Assembly (NCBI GenBank): GCA_023257655.1
Contig: JALRBQ010000016.1
Coordinates: 1 to 47,806 of the forward strand
Length of the DNA: 47,806 nt
Direction: 5' to 3'
DNA from: Pseudomonadales bacterium
GTDB lineage: Bacteria > Pseudomonadota > Gammaproteobacteria > Pseudomonadales > Pseudohongiellaceae
This document shows, piece after piece, positions 8,425 to 16,879 of this stretch (within the stretch, counting starts at the first letter, position 1; each line of letters starts with the position of its first letter). The notes beneath the pieces were generated by a model. It saw nothing but the letters and a program-made list of their open reading frames with translations. It had not been told where the DNA came from and ran no database searches. The position numbers and the translations under genes were made by a program.

Positions 8425-9565
8425 CCAGGATTTCATTCGGCAGTCGTCGGGCCTGGATTCAGGCAAAGCGAACTCGCGATCGCTCTGGCGTTTCATTCAC
8501 ACCGATCCGCCGCTGCTGGCCGGCATCATGTTGCTGTGCGGGTTTGGTTTGTTGGTATTGTACAGCGCCAGCAATCGGGATCTGGCTGTGGTGCAGCGGC
8601 AGGCCCTGACTATGGTTGTCGGACTGGTCGTCATGTTCGTCATCGCCCAGTTCAATGTGCATTTCTTTCGAAGTTGGGCGCCCACGCTCTACGCCGCTTG
8701 TCTCGGCTTACTCGGCGTCGTCCTGTTGATCGGGGTCGAAGCCAATGGTGCCCGCAGTTGGCTTGACCTGCCCGGGTTGCCCAGCTTTCAACCTTCCGAG
8801 TTGATGAAGTTTGTCGTGCCGCTGTTAATGGCATGGTATCTGGCGAGTCGGCCCCTGCCGCCCAGCTTCAAGCATATCTTCTTTTCGGCGATCATGATTC
8901 TGGTGCCCGCGGCGCTTATCATCATTCAGAACGACACGGGTACCGCGATCATGGTGGCGATGTCAGGCATCTTCGTCGTGCTGTTGGCGGGCATATCCTG
9001 GCGTTATGTGATTGGCGGATTCTTCGCCTTGTTGCTGGCGTCGCCGGCCTGGTACCTGTTCCTGGCGCAGGAACACCAGAAAAATCGGATACTGACTTTT
9101 TTCAATCCCTATCGCGATCCGACTGGAGCCGGCTACAACATTATCCAGTCGCAAATCGCCATCGGTTCAGGCGGCCTCTATGGCAAGGGCTACGAACAGG
9201 GAGCGCAATCTCAGCTCGACTTTATTCCGGAGAGCAATACCGACTTCATTCTCGCCGTACTGGGTGAGGAATTCGGTTTGCTCGGAGTACTGTTTCTGAT
9301 CGGCCTGTATCTGTTTGTTCTGGCCCGTGGTGGCTATATTGCGTTCACTGCAAAAGACATGTTCAGCCGGTTGCTGGCCGGCAGCATCACGCTAACCTTT
9401 TTCTTCTATGTGTTTGTCAATATGGCGATGGTCTCAGGCCTGTTACCGGTAATCGGACTGCCGCTACCCCTGATCAGTCGCGGAGGCACCTCGATTGTCA
9501 CGCTGTTCATCGGGTTTGGCCTGCTCATGTCAATTCACACGCATGCGCGGTCAAGCGTGATCTAA
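8417..9565 (+). CDS. rodA: Rod shape-determining SEDS glycosyltransferase RodA
   Basis: A 382-residue polytopic membrane protein that polymerises glycan strands from lipid II. The SEDS hallmarks are present: GARSWLDLPGLPSFQPSE in the first half, IIQNDTGTA, a QSQIAIGSGG-type segment, IPESNTDFI, and PLPLISRGGTS near the end. The ATG is inside the mrdA 3' end, giving an 8-bp overlap. In many pseudomonads mltB follows rodA; here the next gene is rlpA, 172 bp on. Confidence 0.97.
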   Translation: MINQDFIRQSSGLDSGKANSRSLWRFIHTDPPLLAGIMLLCGFGLLVLYSASNRDLAVVQRQALTMVVGLVVMFVIAQFNVHFFRSWAPTLYAACLGLLGVVLLIGVEANGARSWLDLPGLPSFQPSELMKFVVPLLMAWYLASRPLPPSFKHIFFSAIMILVPAALIIIQNDTGTAIMVAMSGIFVVLLAGISWRYVIGGFFALLLASPAWYLFLAQEHQKNRILTFFNPYRDPTGAGYNIIQSQIAIGSGGLYGKGYEQGAQSQLDFIPESNTDFILAVLGEEFGLLGVLFLIGLYLFVLARGGYIAFTAKDMFSRLLAGSITLTFFFYVFVNMAMVSGLLPVIGLPLPLISRGGTSIVTLFIGFGLLMSIHTHARSSVI

Positions 9566-9737
9566 GTCATTGAATAAATTGAAAATATTCAGGATCTTGG
9601 CGGGTTGTGAATGGAGCAATACCGGTGTCTGGCGAAACTCGACTCGCGAGCGGCACGCCGGACATTAAAAACTTTTGCCGTTTGGACGCTAATTACTTGG
9701 ATAAATCCCCTTTTTGGACTGGACCCGGAATTCAACC

Positions 9738-10598
9738 ATGCGAACAGGCATCACCAGAGCAGCAATAGTGGCGGTATGCAGCGCCGGAATCGTGGCCTGT
9801 TCGAGTGCGCCTTCAACGCCACCGGTCGCGAACAGCGGGCGTTACAGCATTCAGCAGGACAGGGCGCCGACCCGAATTCTGGATGAGCGTTCCATACCGG
9901 AAGTCATCCCGGAGCCAGTCCATCGCACCGCAGCCGGCAACCGCAGTCCCTATACCGTGCTTGGAAAGAGCTATACCGTACTGCCGACTGAAGAAGGCTA
10001 CAGCGAACGGGGGATTGCATCCTGGTACGGTGAGAAATTTCACGGCCACAAGACATCCAATGGCGAAGTCTTTGACATGTATCTTGCGTCAGCCGCGCAC
10101 AAGTCTCTGCCGATTCCGAGTTTCTTGCGGGTGACCAATCTCGAAAACAACCGCAGCATCATTGTGAGGGTGAATGATAGGGGACCGTTTCACGGCGACC
10201 GCCTGATCGACCTGTCCTATGCGGCGGCAGTGAAACTCGGGTACGCCGATCGCGGTACGACCCGCGTTCAGCTCGATGCAGTGACGGTATCAGGTGCGGA
10301 GCTGGATCGTGGAATCGTGGCGCAAACGCCGGAACCGACTCAACTCGCCGCAGTTGGTGGCGGTAATAAATATCTGCAAGTCGGCGCGTTCTCTGATTTG
10401 AATACAGCGCAGGATGTATCGAACAGGCTGCAACAGTTAACCAGTTATCCGGTATTTATTCGATCGGTCAAAAGCGATGATAATCGGATTCTGCATCGGG
10501 TGCGTGTCGGTCCCATAGACGATCCTGGGGCAATTCGACAAACAAGTGACCGGGTGGTTGCCGCTAACCTGGGAAGCCCGTACACTGTAACGGAGTAA
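9738..10598 (+). CDS. rlpA: Septal ring lytic transglycosylase RlpA, lipoprotein
   Basis: A 286-residue lipoprotein. The signal peptide ends at the lipobox GIVAC, so the mature protein begins at Cys and should sit in the outer membrane. A double-psi beta-barrel follows (RGIASWYGEKFHGHKTSNGE to ~residue 175) with conserved His (AAHKSLP) and Asp (VNDRGPFHGDRLIDLS). A C-terminal SPOR domain (KYLQVGAFSDLNTAQ onward) binds denuded septal peptidoglycan. The ATG at 9738 is preferred over a TTG 24 bp upstream because the signal peptide begins there. It cleaves glycan strands lacking stem peptides. Confidence 0.94.
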   Translation: MRTGITRAAIVAVCSAGIVACSSAPSTPPVANSGRYSIQQDRAPTRILDERSIPEVIPEPVHRTAAGNRSPYTVLGKSYTVLPTEEGYSERGIASWYGEKFHGHKTSNGEVFDMYLASAAHKSLPIPSFLRVTNLENNRSIIVRVNDRGPFHGDRLIDLSYAAAVKLGYADRGTTRVQLDAVTVSGAELDRGIVAQTPEPTQLAAVGGGNKYLQVGAFSDLNTAQDVSNRLQQLTSYPVFIRSVKSDDNRILHRVRVGPIDDPGAIRQTSDRVVAANLGSPYTVTE

Positions 10599-10618
10599 AT
10601 TTCCTGCTCCGATTGTCG

Positions 10619-10634
10619 TCACGGATCACCGTGA
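10619..10634. other. Short hairpin in the rlpA-dacA spacer
   Basis: TCACGG-ATCA-CCGTGA, a perfect 6-bp stem with a 4-nt loop, 20 bp past the rlpA stop. No T-run follows, so it could be a weak processing or pausing element rather than a terminator. Confidence 0.3.
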
Positions 10635-10690
10635 TACTTCAGATTAGATTAATCAACACGTCTTACATTCATCAATCAACAGGTTTCACT

Positions 10691-11911
10691 ATGTCACCCA
10701 AGAGTTTTTCATTTCGATATCTGTCCTCGGGATTCTGTGATGTCCGCTGGCTCTTACCGATGGTGTTGCTGGTAGTCAGCGTCCGGCTCGCGGCACAGAC
10801 TCCTACGCTTGCATCGACTCCCGCGATCATTCCCCGGGCTCCGGATATTGCGGCGACAAGTTATATCCTGATGGATGCGAAGACCGGTCATATTATCGTC
10901 GAGGAAAATGCGCACGAAGCGCTGCCACCGGCCAGCCTCACGAAGATCATGACAGCCTACATCGTCGAAGAGGAAATCATGAGTGGAAACCTCAATTTCG
11001 ATACCGAGGTCCACATCAGCGAGAAGGCCTGGCGCATGGAAGGCTCAAAAATGTTTGTGGGTGTCGATACACGTGTGCGGGTCGAAGATCTGTTACGCGG
11101 CATTATCATCCAGTCAGGGAATGATGCGAGCGTGGCCATGGCAGAACACATTGCCGGCAGCGAAGAGGCCTTTGCTGACATGATGAATCAGTATGCCGAA
11201 GTGCTTGGCATGTCCAGCAGCTTCTTCATGAATGCAAGCGGACTCGATACCGAGCTGTACTACAATACGATGTCAGCCTATGACCTGGCCCTGCTCGCGC
11301 GGGCCACAATTGTACGGCATCCCGATTTCTATCAAATTTACGCCGAGCGCGAATTTACCTACAACGATATTCGCCAATCAAATCGCAACACCCTACTGTT
11401 CCGCGATCGCAATGTCGATGGCATGAAAACAGGCTGGACTGAGGCTGCGGGCTATTGCCTGGTAGCCTCGGCTGAACGCGATGGTATGCGCCTTATTTCG
11501 GTGGTAATGGGAACGGCAAGTGAGGATGCACGCGCGGTTGAGACCCAGAAACTGCTGACATACGGCTTCCGCTATTTCGAGACGCATAAATTGTATGATG
11601 CAAACCAGGTGCTCACCAATGTCCCGGTTTGGTCCGGCAAGCAGAGCGCCGTCGATCTCGGTATCACGGAAGACGTCTATATCACTATTCCCCGTGGACA
11701 AGCCGATGCGATGTCAGCAACTGTGGATGTCGACGAGGTGATTACGGCGCCGCTGAACCAGGGCCAGGTGATGGGCGTAGTCAATGTTGTGCTCGACAAT
11801 AACCTCTACTATACCGGCGATGTGATCTCGATGCAGAACGTTGAGCGCGCCGGGATGTTCAAGCGCTTTATTGACTGGCTGACTCTCATGTTCAGCAATC
11901 TCTTCTCCTGA
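10691..11911 (+). CDS. dacA: D-alanyl-D-alanine carboxypeptidase (PBP5/6 family)
   Basis: A 406-residue exported enzyme that trims the terminal D-Ala from peptidoglycan pentapeptides. It has an N-terminal signal segment (MVLLVVSVRLAAQ). The active-site motifs are ASLTKIMTAY (SxxK), QSGNDASVAMAEH (SxN as SGN) and DGMKTGWTEAAGYC (KTG). A PBP5 C-terminal beta domain follows, and the last residues (FKRFIDWLTLMFSNLFS) form the amphipathic helix that tethers these enzymes to the inner membrane. The ATG at 10691 is used; an upstream in-frame extension is unlikely to be translated. Confidence 0.95.
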   Translation: MSPKSFSFRYLSSGFCDVRWLLPMVLLVVSVRLAAQTPTLASTPAIIPRAPDIAATSYILMDAKTGHIIVEENAHEALPPASLTKIMTAYIVEEEIMSGNLNFDTEVHISEKAWRMEGSKMFVGVDTRVRVEDLLRGIIIQSGNDASVAMAEHIAGSEEAFADMMNQYAEVLGMSSSFFMNASGLDTELYYNTMSAYDLALLARATIVRHPDFYQIYAEREFTYNDIRQSNRNTLLFRDRNVDGMKTGWTEAAGYCLVASAERDGMRLISVVMGTASEDARAVETQKLLTYGFRYFETHKLYDANQVLTNVPVWSGKQSAVDLGITEDVYITIPRGQADAMSATVDVDEVITAPLNQGQVMGVVNVVLDNNLYYTGDVISMQNVERAGMFKRFIDWLTLMFSNLFS

Positions 11912-11922
11912 CAGCAGTGGCG

Positions 11923-12210
11923 ATGATTACTTTTACTGACCTCTCAGATGAAGACGCACCGAAGATTGAGTTTCCCTGTCTTTATCCCATCAAGATAATC
12001 GGTTTCGCCGAATCCGATTTTCAGGCAACCGTCGTCGAGATCGTGGAGCGGCACACCGGGAAGATCACCGCCGAGCTGATCAAGGTTCGACAGAGTAGCC
12101 AGCAGCAATACCTGTCGGTGACGATCACAATCGCGGCTACGGGCAAGGATCAGCTGGAGAACATCTTTTCGGACCTGAAGCGCGTCGACAGTGTCAAACT
12201 GGTCCTGTAA
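11923..12210 (+). CDS. ybeD: YbeD family protein (DUF493, UPF0250)
   Basis: A 95-residue protein with the ferredoxin-like DUF493 fold: IEFPCLYPIKIIGF at the start and YLSVTITIAATGKDQLENIFSDL mid-protein. It is a putative small regulatory or ligand-binding protein of unproven function, conserved between dacA and lipB in many gammaproteobacteria, as here. A GTG two codons upstream (11917) is an alternative start. It follows dacA by only a few bases and is likely cotranscribed. Confidence 0.93.
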   Translation: MITFTDLSDEDAPKIEFPCLYPIKIIGFAESDFQATVVEIVERHTGKITAELIKVRQSSQQQYLSVTITIAATGKDQLENIFSDLKRVDSVKLVL

Positions 12211-12289
12211 GCTCGCACCGCACAACGCAACCCCGATTTGACCATACCCTGCTCCCGCCCTGTCGCGCGTAGCAGGCGAGGGCTGTTCC

Positions 12290-12979
12290 TTGCTATTGAA
12301 CGACTACAAATGGACCCAAGCGACGCCACGCGCCGGCGCCGATGCATCCCTGCCAGGGATGAAGCTGCGTCGTCTGGGCTTGCAGGATTATTCCCCCATC
12401 TTCAAGTCGATGCGTTACCTCGCCGAGCATGCTGATCCGGAGCGGGATGACGAGATCTGGCTGCTCAGTCACAAACCGGTCTACACCCAGGGACAGGCTG
12501 GTCGGGCCGAGCACATCCTCAACCCCCAGGCGATACCCGTGGTGCAGGTAGATCGAGGTGGTCAGGTCACCTATCATGGCCCGGGCCAACTCGTGTGTTA
12601 CCCACTGCTAAACGTCAGGCGCCGCAAGCTCGGAGTGAGGGCGCTGGTCGAGTTGTTGGAACAGGCAGTTATTGCGACCCTGCTGGATTTCGGGATCACC
12701 GGTGAAACCCGAGTAAACGCTCCCGGTGTCTATGTGAATAATGCTAAGATAGCGGCCTTGGGGCTGCGTATTAAGAATGGCTGGAGTTACCACGGTCTCA
12801 GTTTCAACATCAACATGGACCTGAGCCCATTCGCCGGTATCAATCCCTGTGGTTTTGCGGATTTGGAAGTGACCCAGCTTGCCGATCTGGTGCCCCCGGA
12901 TCCCGCTTTGATGCAAGTTGCGAGCCGGGTGCTGGGCAACAAGTTGTTGCAACAGTTGGGATATGACCCCCTTGTCTGA
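12290..12979 (+). CDS. lipB: Octanoyl-[acyl-carrier-protein]:protein octanoyltransferase
   Basis: LipB moves octanoyl groups from ACP to lipoyl domains, the first step of de novo lipoate synthesis. Diagnostic stretches are QVDRGGQVTYHGPGQLVCYPLL, the KIAALGLRIKNGWSYHG region with the catalytic Lys, and INPCGFADLEVTQL with the catalytic Cys. Two starts are possible: TTG at 12290, preceded by GAGGG at good spacing (229 residues), or ATG at 12359 (206 residues), which starts at the KLRRLGL segment where the family normally begins but lacks a ribosome-binding site. Function is unaffected by the choice. lipA follows after 21 bp. Confidence 0.95.
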   Translation: MLLNDYKWTQATPRAGADASLPGMKLRRLGLQDYSPIFKSMRYLAEHADPERDDEIWLLSHKPVYTQGQAGRAEHILNPQAIPVVQVDRGGQVTYHGPGQLVCYPLLNVRRRKLGVRALVELLEQAVIATLLDFGITGETRVNAPGVYVNNAKIAALGLRIKNGWSYHGLSFNINMDLSPFAGINPCGFADLEVTQLADLVPPDPALMQVASRVLGNKLLQQLGYDPLV

Positions 12980-13000
12980 ACTACCTTGAAGAATTGACTT

Positions 13001-13966
13001 ATGGAAGAAAGAAAACGCCGGAATATCCTCGTCGAAGGCGAAAAATTACGTGGTGCCGACAAGGTGCGCCGGATTCCGGTGAAGGTAATCCCGACGGTGG
13101 AAGTGCTGTCAAAACCCGACTGGATTCGGGTAAAGATCCCTGCATCGCCACAGATTAATCACATCAAGAATACCTTGCGCAGACACAAACTGGCGAGTGT
13201 ATGTGAGGAGGCGTCCTGTCCCAATCTGGGCGAGTGTTTCAGCAATGGCACCGCCACGTTCATGATTATGGGTGAGATCTGCACACGCCGCTGCCCCTTC
13301 TGCGATGTTGCCCATGGCAAACCGAAACCGCTGTATGAAAACGAACCACGCGAGCTCGCTGAAGCGATTCGGGAGATGGGATTGCGCTATGTCGTCATCA
13401 CTTCGGTAGATCGCGATGATTTGCCCGATAGCGGTGCCCAGCATTTTGCCCACTGCATCACCGAGACCAAACGGTTGAATCCGGATATTCGGGTCGAGGT
13501 ACTGGTTCCCGATTTCCGCGGCAGAATGGCAATCGCTCTGGACATACTCGAGCAGACGCCGCCCGATGTGTTTAATCACAATCTGGAGACGGTTCCGAGA
13601 TTGTATCGTCAGGCACGACCGGGTGCTGACTATGACTGGTCGCTGGATTTGCTGGAAGCGTATAAACAGCGCCAACCGACGGTGTTAACCAAGTCCGGTC
13701 TCATGCTTGGACTCGGCGAGACCATCGATGAGGTCAAGGCAGTCCTCAATGACTTGTACGAACACCAGGTTGATATGGTTACACTGGGTCAATATTTGCA
13801 GCCAAGCCGCAGCCATTTGCCGGTTGCCCGGTTCGTGCATCCTGATGAATTCGAGAGCCTGCGCGAATACGGTGAAGCGCTCGGATTCAGGCATGTAGCC
13901 AGTGGGCCTCTCGTGCGCTCTTCCTATCATGCCGACAAGCAGGCACAGGGCGAGGAGATTGTCTGA
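13001..13966 (+). CDS. lipA: Lipoyl synthase
   Basis: A 321-residue radical-SAM enzyme that inserts two sulfurs into octanoyl-lipoyl domains. The auxiliary cluster motif [12 protein letters not shown] (CX4CX5C) and the radical-SAM cluster motif CTRRCPFC (CX3CX2C) are both intact. The C-terminal RSSYHAD carries the conserved Ser ligand. Length is typical. It is the last gene of the conserved rightward block; lipB immediately precedes it, which is the usual pathway pairing. Confidence 0.97.
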   Translation: MEERKRRNILVEGEKLRGADKVRRIPVKVIPTVEVLSKPDWIRVKIPASPQINHIKNTLRRHKLASVCEEASCPNLGECFSNGTATFMIMGEICTRRCPFCDVAHGKPKPLYENEPRELAEAIREMGLRYVVITSVDRDDLPDSGAQHFAHCITETKRLNPDIRVEVLVPDFRGRMAIALDILEQTPPDVFNHNLETVPRLYRQARPGADYDWSLDLLEAYKQRQPTVLTKSGLMLGLGETIDEVKAVLNDLYEHQVDMVTLGQYLQPSRSHLPVARFVHPDEFESLREYGEALGFRHVASGPLVRSSYHADKQAQGEEIV

Positions 13967-13982
13967 GTCTGCGCTCACGCTC

Positions 13983-14723
13983 ATGCGAATCACACTGAAA
14001 CAGATCTGCATCAGCCTGCTCGGATTTCTCGTCGCCGTCATCACTGGTCTGTTCTTCGTGCGCAGCCCTGCGGCACTCGGTGCCGAGGAGCTGATAGTGC
14101 GCTTCCTCGTCGTGAGCACTGCTATCGTCGCCGTTCTGGTGGCCCTCTATCCCTTCGTTAGTCTGTTCAGGAACAAGCCTGGCCGTTATCTGTTGTGGGT
14201 GTGTTTGCCTGGGCTGCTGCCGGGAGTGGTCTATTATTTTTTCTTGTTGCCGGCTCAGGCTGGAGAGGGTATGGCCGCTCGGCAGTTGCAGAGCGAATTG
14301 ATTTCGGATCGTTCCAGTAATGGCATCATCGAAGTTGGTTTCGCCTATCCGATCTACACGCCAACGCTTGAAGTGACGAACAGGGAACTTTTCACCCGCG
14401 ACGTGAACGTGTTTCTGCGCATCGTTGATGCGAACAATGAGACCACGCTGTTTCGCGCCGTTCGCTCTCAGATTCCCGGCTCGAGTTTGAGTGTTGAAGG
14501 CACAGTGCGTGGTATGCTTAGCGAGAACACGGACTTCCTGTTTCTGCCTCTGCGAGTCCCGCCGGTGAGTCGAGTTGAAGGCAAGATAGTTTTCATCATC
14601 AGCAATCTGAATGATGGTACCACGTTCACCGAAGCCCTTGGTCGTGCCTATCAGGCTCAATTCGAATTGCGCGACCCGGAGACGGCGGAATTACTGTTCG
14701 AATTCCCGCTCACATTCTTCTAG
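13983..14723 (+). CDS. Unassigned inner-membrane protein with a periplasmic domain
   Basis: A 246-residue protein I cannot assign to a family. Three hydrophobic segments are clear near residues 5-25, 42-68 and 73-95 (including LLWVCLPGLLPGVVYYFFLLP). A soluble, beta-rich domain of ~150 residues follows, holding FAYPIYTPTLEVTNRELF and repeated V/F-rich strands. That layout suggests an anchored extracytoplasmic domain. The ATG at 13983 is chosen because the longer upstream frame overlaps lipA. It lies 16 bp behind lipA and may be read from the same transcript, but shows no obvious lipoate link. Confidence 0.7.
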   Translation: MRITLKQICISLLGFLVAVITGLFFVRSPAALGAEELIVRFLVVSTAIVAVLVALYPFVSLFRNKPGRYLLWVCLPGLLPGVVYYFFLLPAQAGEGMAARQLQSELISDRSSNGIIEVGFAYPIYTPTLEVTNRELFTRDVNVFLRIVDANNETTLFRAVRSQIPGSSLSVEGTVRGMLSENTDFLFLPLRVPPVSRVEGKIVFIISNLNDGTTFTEALGRAYQAQFELRDPETAELLFEFPLTFF

Positions 14724-14817
14724 GTTTTCCTTCGACCACATCGGCAGGGCTGTTGTATTCACCGAGTTGCTCGATTAACCTGTCGGTCACCCACCTGATA
14801 ACAAGAAGAGACTCGCC

Positions 14818-15519
14818 ATGAAAGTTTCCGCACTCCGCAGTCATCTGCCATTCCCGTCATTCGCGCTCGTCGCTGCACTGTTCGCAGCGAATCTCTCCAT
14901 CGCGGCACCCGCAGCCGAACCGGATTTCAGTGGCGAACGTATCGTGTCGGTGTTGGATGAGCCCAGACATCGCACCGTCCACAAGGAGGGTGATCTGTAT
15001 CTGCTCGATGTGCAGGTCAATCCTGGTGATGAGTCCTTGCCCCATACACACAGCTCCGCTCTCCTGGTGACCTACATCAGCAACGGGGCGGGACCGGTCA
15101 ATGGCCGGGTATCGGTGAATACGGATTACGTCAAGGAAACCGTGACACACAAGATCAGCAATGCCGGGCCAGGACTGATGCGCATCATCGCCATGACAAA
15201 TCTGGGTCCCGGTGAGTCTGATGTGCTGGCTGGTCGCCCTCAGGGAATGCAGCAGGACCCCGTTGTCGAAAACGAGTGGTTCCGTTCCTATCGATTGCGC
15301 CTCGAGCCGGGTCAGGAGTCGCCCGCGCTGGTGTTTGAGAACCCGAGCGTCGTGGTGCAGGTCACCGAGGGCAAGACCCACGTCTCCCGCGCCGATGGCA
15401 TCACCGCGGAACTCGACGAAATGGCGAAATGGGCCTGGCGCGATGCCGGATCAGCGTATCGGGTGACAAACAAGGGTTCGGAGCCCGTGGAGCTCGTAAT
15501 CAATGAAGGGCGGCGCTAG
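14818..15519 (+). CDS. Exported bicupin-like protein
   Basis: A 233-residue protein with a Sec signal peptide (cleavage near AAPAAE). Two tandem cupin-like halves are visible. The first (about 35-125) reads LYLLDVQVNPGDESLPHTHSS and keeps a PHTH metal-type motif. The second (about 140-230) reads WFRSYRLRLEPGQESPALVFEN and lacks the histidines. The internal similarity suggests a duplication with loss of metal binding in the second half. Substrate is unknown; a periplasmic sensor or binding role is as likely as an enzyme. The ATG has AAGAAGAG upstream. Confidence 0.72.
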   Translation: MKVSALRSHLPFPSFALVAALFAANLSIAAPAAEPDFSGERIVSVLDEPRHRTVHKEGDLYLLDVQVNPGDESLPHTHSSALLVTYISNGAGPVNGRVSVNTDYVKETVTHKISNAGPGLMRIIAMTNLGPGESDVLAGRPQGMQQDPVVENEWFRSYRLRLEPGQESPALVFENPSVVVQVTEGKTHVSRADGITAELDEMAKWAWRDAGSAYRVTNKGSEPVELVINEGRR

Positions 15520-15523
15520 CCCG

Positions 15524-16750
15524 TCAGTTGCCCACCTGCTCGACGAGCCGGGGATGCCTGAGCCAGAGCCAGCCCACCAGAGACACCGAGCCAAACCCTA
15601 GCAGTGACAGGCTCACCTGCAACGTGCCGCTCAAAGGTGCGAATGGCAGCAGTATCAGAAAGACCAGCAGGCGCAAGCATTCCTGCCACACGGCACTCGC
15701 TTGAGCCTCCAGCCAGAGGCCATGGACGTAGAACGAATACGTCAAATATGCCACGGCGAGTGCAGTCCCCCTATAGCTCAATGTGGGCGCATTCACGAGC
15801 AGCATCAGGCTGCAAACCACGGTAAGGATAAATTGCGAGAAGGCATAGTAACGGACGAAGCGGGTCGTCGGCGGGTCGAATTTCTGCGTGAGATCCGGTT
15901 CGATCTGGCGCAGCTTGCAACTGGTCCGGGTTCCGGGTGCTTCCCAGCCCGGTGGTTTCACCAGCAATAACAGCTTGTGCTTCAGGCCCGGAGCGCGCGC
16001 CACGTCACGCAGCAGTCGCCAGTAGACGTGCACGTTCGCCCACACCGGATTCCAGCTGTTCAGCGGTTTGCGCAAGCCAAATACCACCGGTTCTTCGATG
16101 AGTTCATCCTGAAAGCTGCCGAACAAACGATCCCACAGGATAAAGACGCCACCGTAATTGCGATCCACGTAGATCTTGTTGCGCGCATGATGCACTCGAT
16201 GGTTCGACGGCGTCACAAACACCCATTCGAGCGGGCCCAGTTTCGGTACATGTTCGGTGTGCACCCAGAACTGGTAAATCAGATTCAGGCTCACAACGGT
16301 GAACAGGATCTCGGCCGGAAAACCGAGCACGAAGAAGGGCAGGTAGAACAGGAAGCCGTACCAGTCCATGCTGGTCTGCCTGAGAGCGGTGCCGAGATTG
16401 AAATCCTCGCTCTGATGATGGGCGACGTGGGCTCCCCAGAACGCGGCCACTTCATGGCCCAGCCGATGCTTCCAGTAGTAGACGAAATCATAGAGGACAA
16501 AACACAGCACCCATACCCAGAGCTGGTCTGCGGGTAGTTGCGCCAATTGCCAACGGGCGACGACAAGTTCGTACAAGGCGCCGGAGAAACCGAGAATGAC
16601 GAGCCCTTGCAGGCGGCTCAAGCTGCCCAGCGACAGGCTGTTGATCGTGTCATTGAGCCGGTAAGTATTGCGGCCACACAGTAAGCCATAGCCGAACTCC
16701 AGCAGAATCAGCAAAAAAAAGAAAGGAATCGCGTAAAGGATCAGTTCCAT
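15524..16750 (-). CDS. Fatty acid hydroxylase / sterol desaturase family membrane protein
   Basis: A 408-residue integral membrane di-iron protein. The histidine boxes HRLGH (HX3H), HVAHH (HX2HH) and HRVHH (HX2HH), plus HTEH, match the FA_hydroxylase family (sterol desaturases, AGMO-like alkylglycerol monooxygenases). The last ~110 residues form several extra transmembrane segments, a layout seen in AGMO-like bacterial members. Such enzymes hydroxylate or desaturate lipids with O2; the substrate here is unknown. It converges on the cupin gene with a 4-bp gap and diverges from the M1 peptidase. Confidence 0.87.
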   Translation of the reverse strand: MELILYAIPFFFLLILLEFGYGLLCGRNTYRLNDTINSLSLGSLSRLQGLVILGFSGALYELVVARWQLAQLPADQLWVWVLCFVLYDFVYYWKHRLGHEVAAFWGAHVAHHQSEDFNLGTALRQTSMDWYGFLFYLPFFVLGFPAEILFTVVSLNLIYQFWVHTEHVPKLGPLEWVFVTPSNHRVHHARNKIYVDRNYGGVFILWDRLFGSFQDELIEEPVVFGLRKPLNSWNPVWANVHVYWRLLRDVARAPGLKHKLLLLVKPPGWEAPGTRTSCKLRQIEPDLTQKFDPPTTRFVRYYAFSQFILTVVCSLMLLVNAPTLSYRGTALAVAYLTYSFYVHGLWLEAQASAVWQECLRLLVFLILLPFAPLSGTLQVSLSLLGFGSVSLVGWLWLRHPRLVEQVGN

Positions 16751-16879
16751 CGCTTGTCCGGTATCCTGAAAATATGAAGATCACTCCGAATTGTAAGCCG
16801 CCGGCCCTGCATTTGGAAAATCGGGTTATCATACGCGTCGCGCCTATCAGGCAACAGAAAATCCGGGAGTAACTCGCGC

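Noticed and set aside
13887..14660. A 257-codon leftward open frame opposite lipA end and the membrane protein
   Set aside because: Polar, low-complexity composition typical of an antisense shadow; the plus-strand frame has convincing transmembrane helices.
15977..16537. A 186-codon rightward frame inside the fatty acid hydroxylase-family gene
   Set aside because: Antisense to the histidine boxes of a well-supported protein; no family match.
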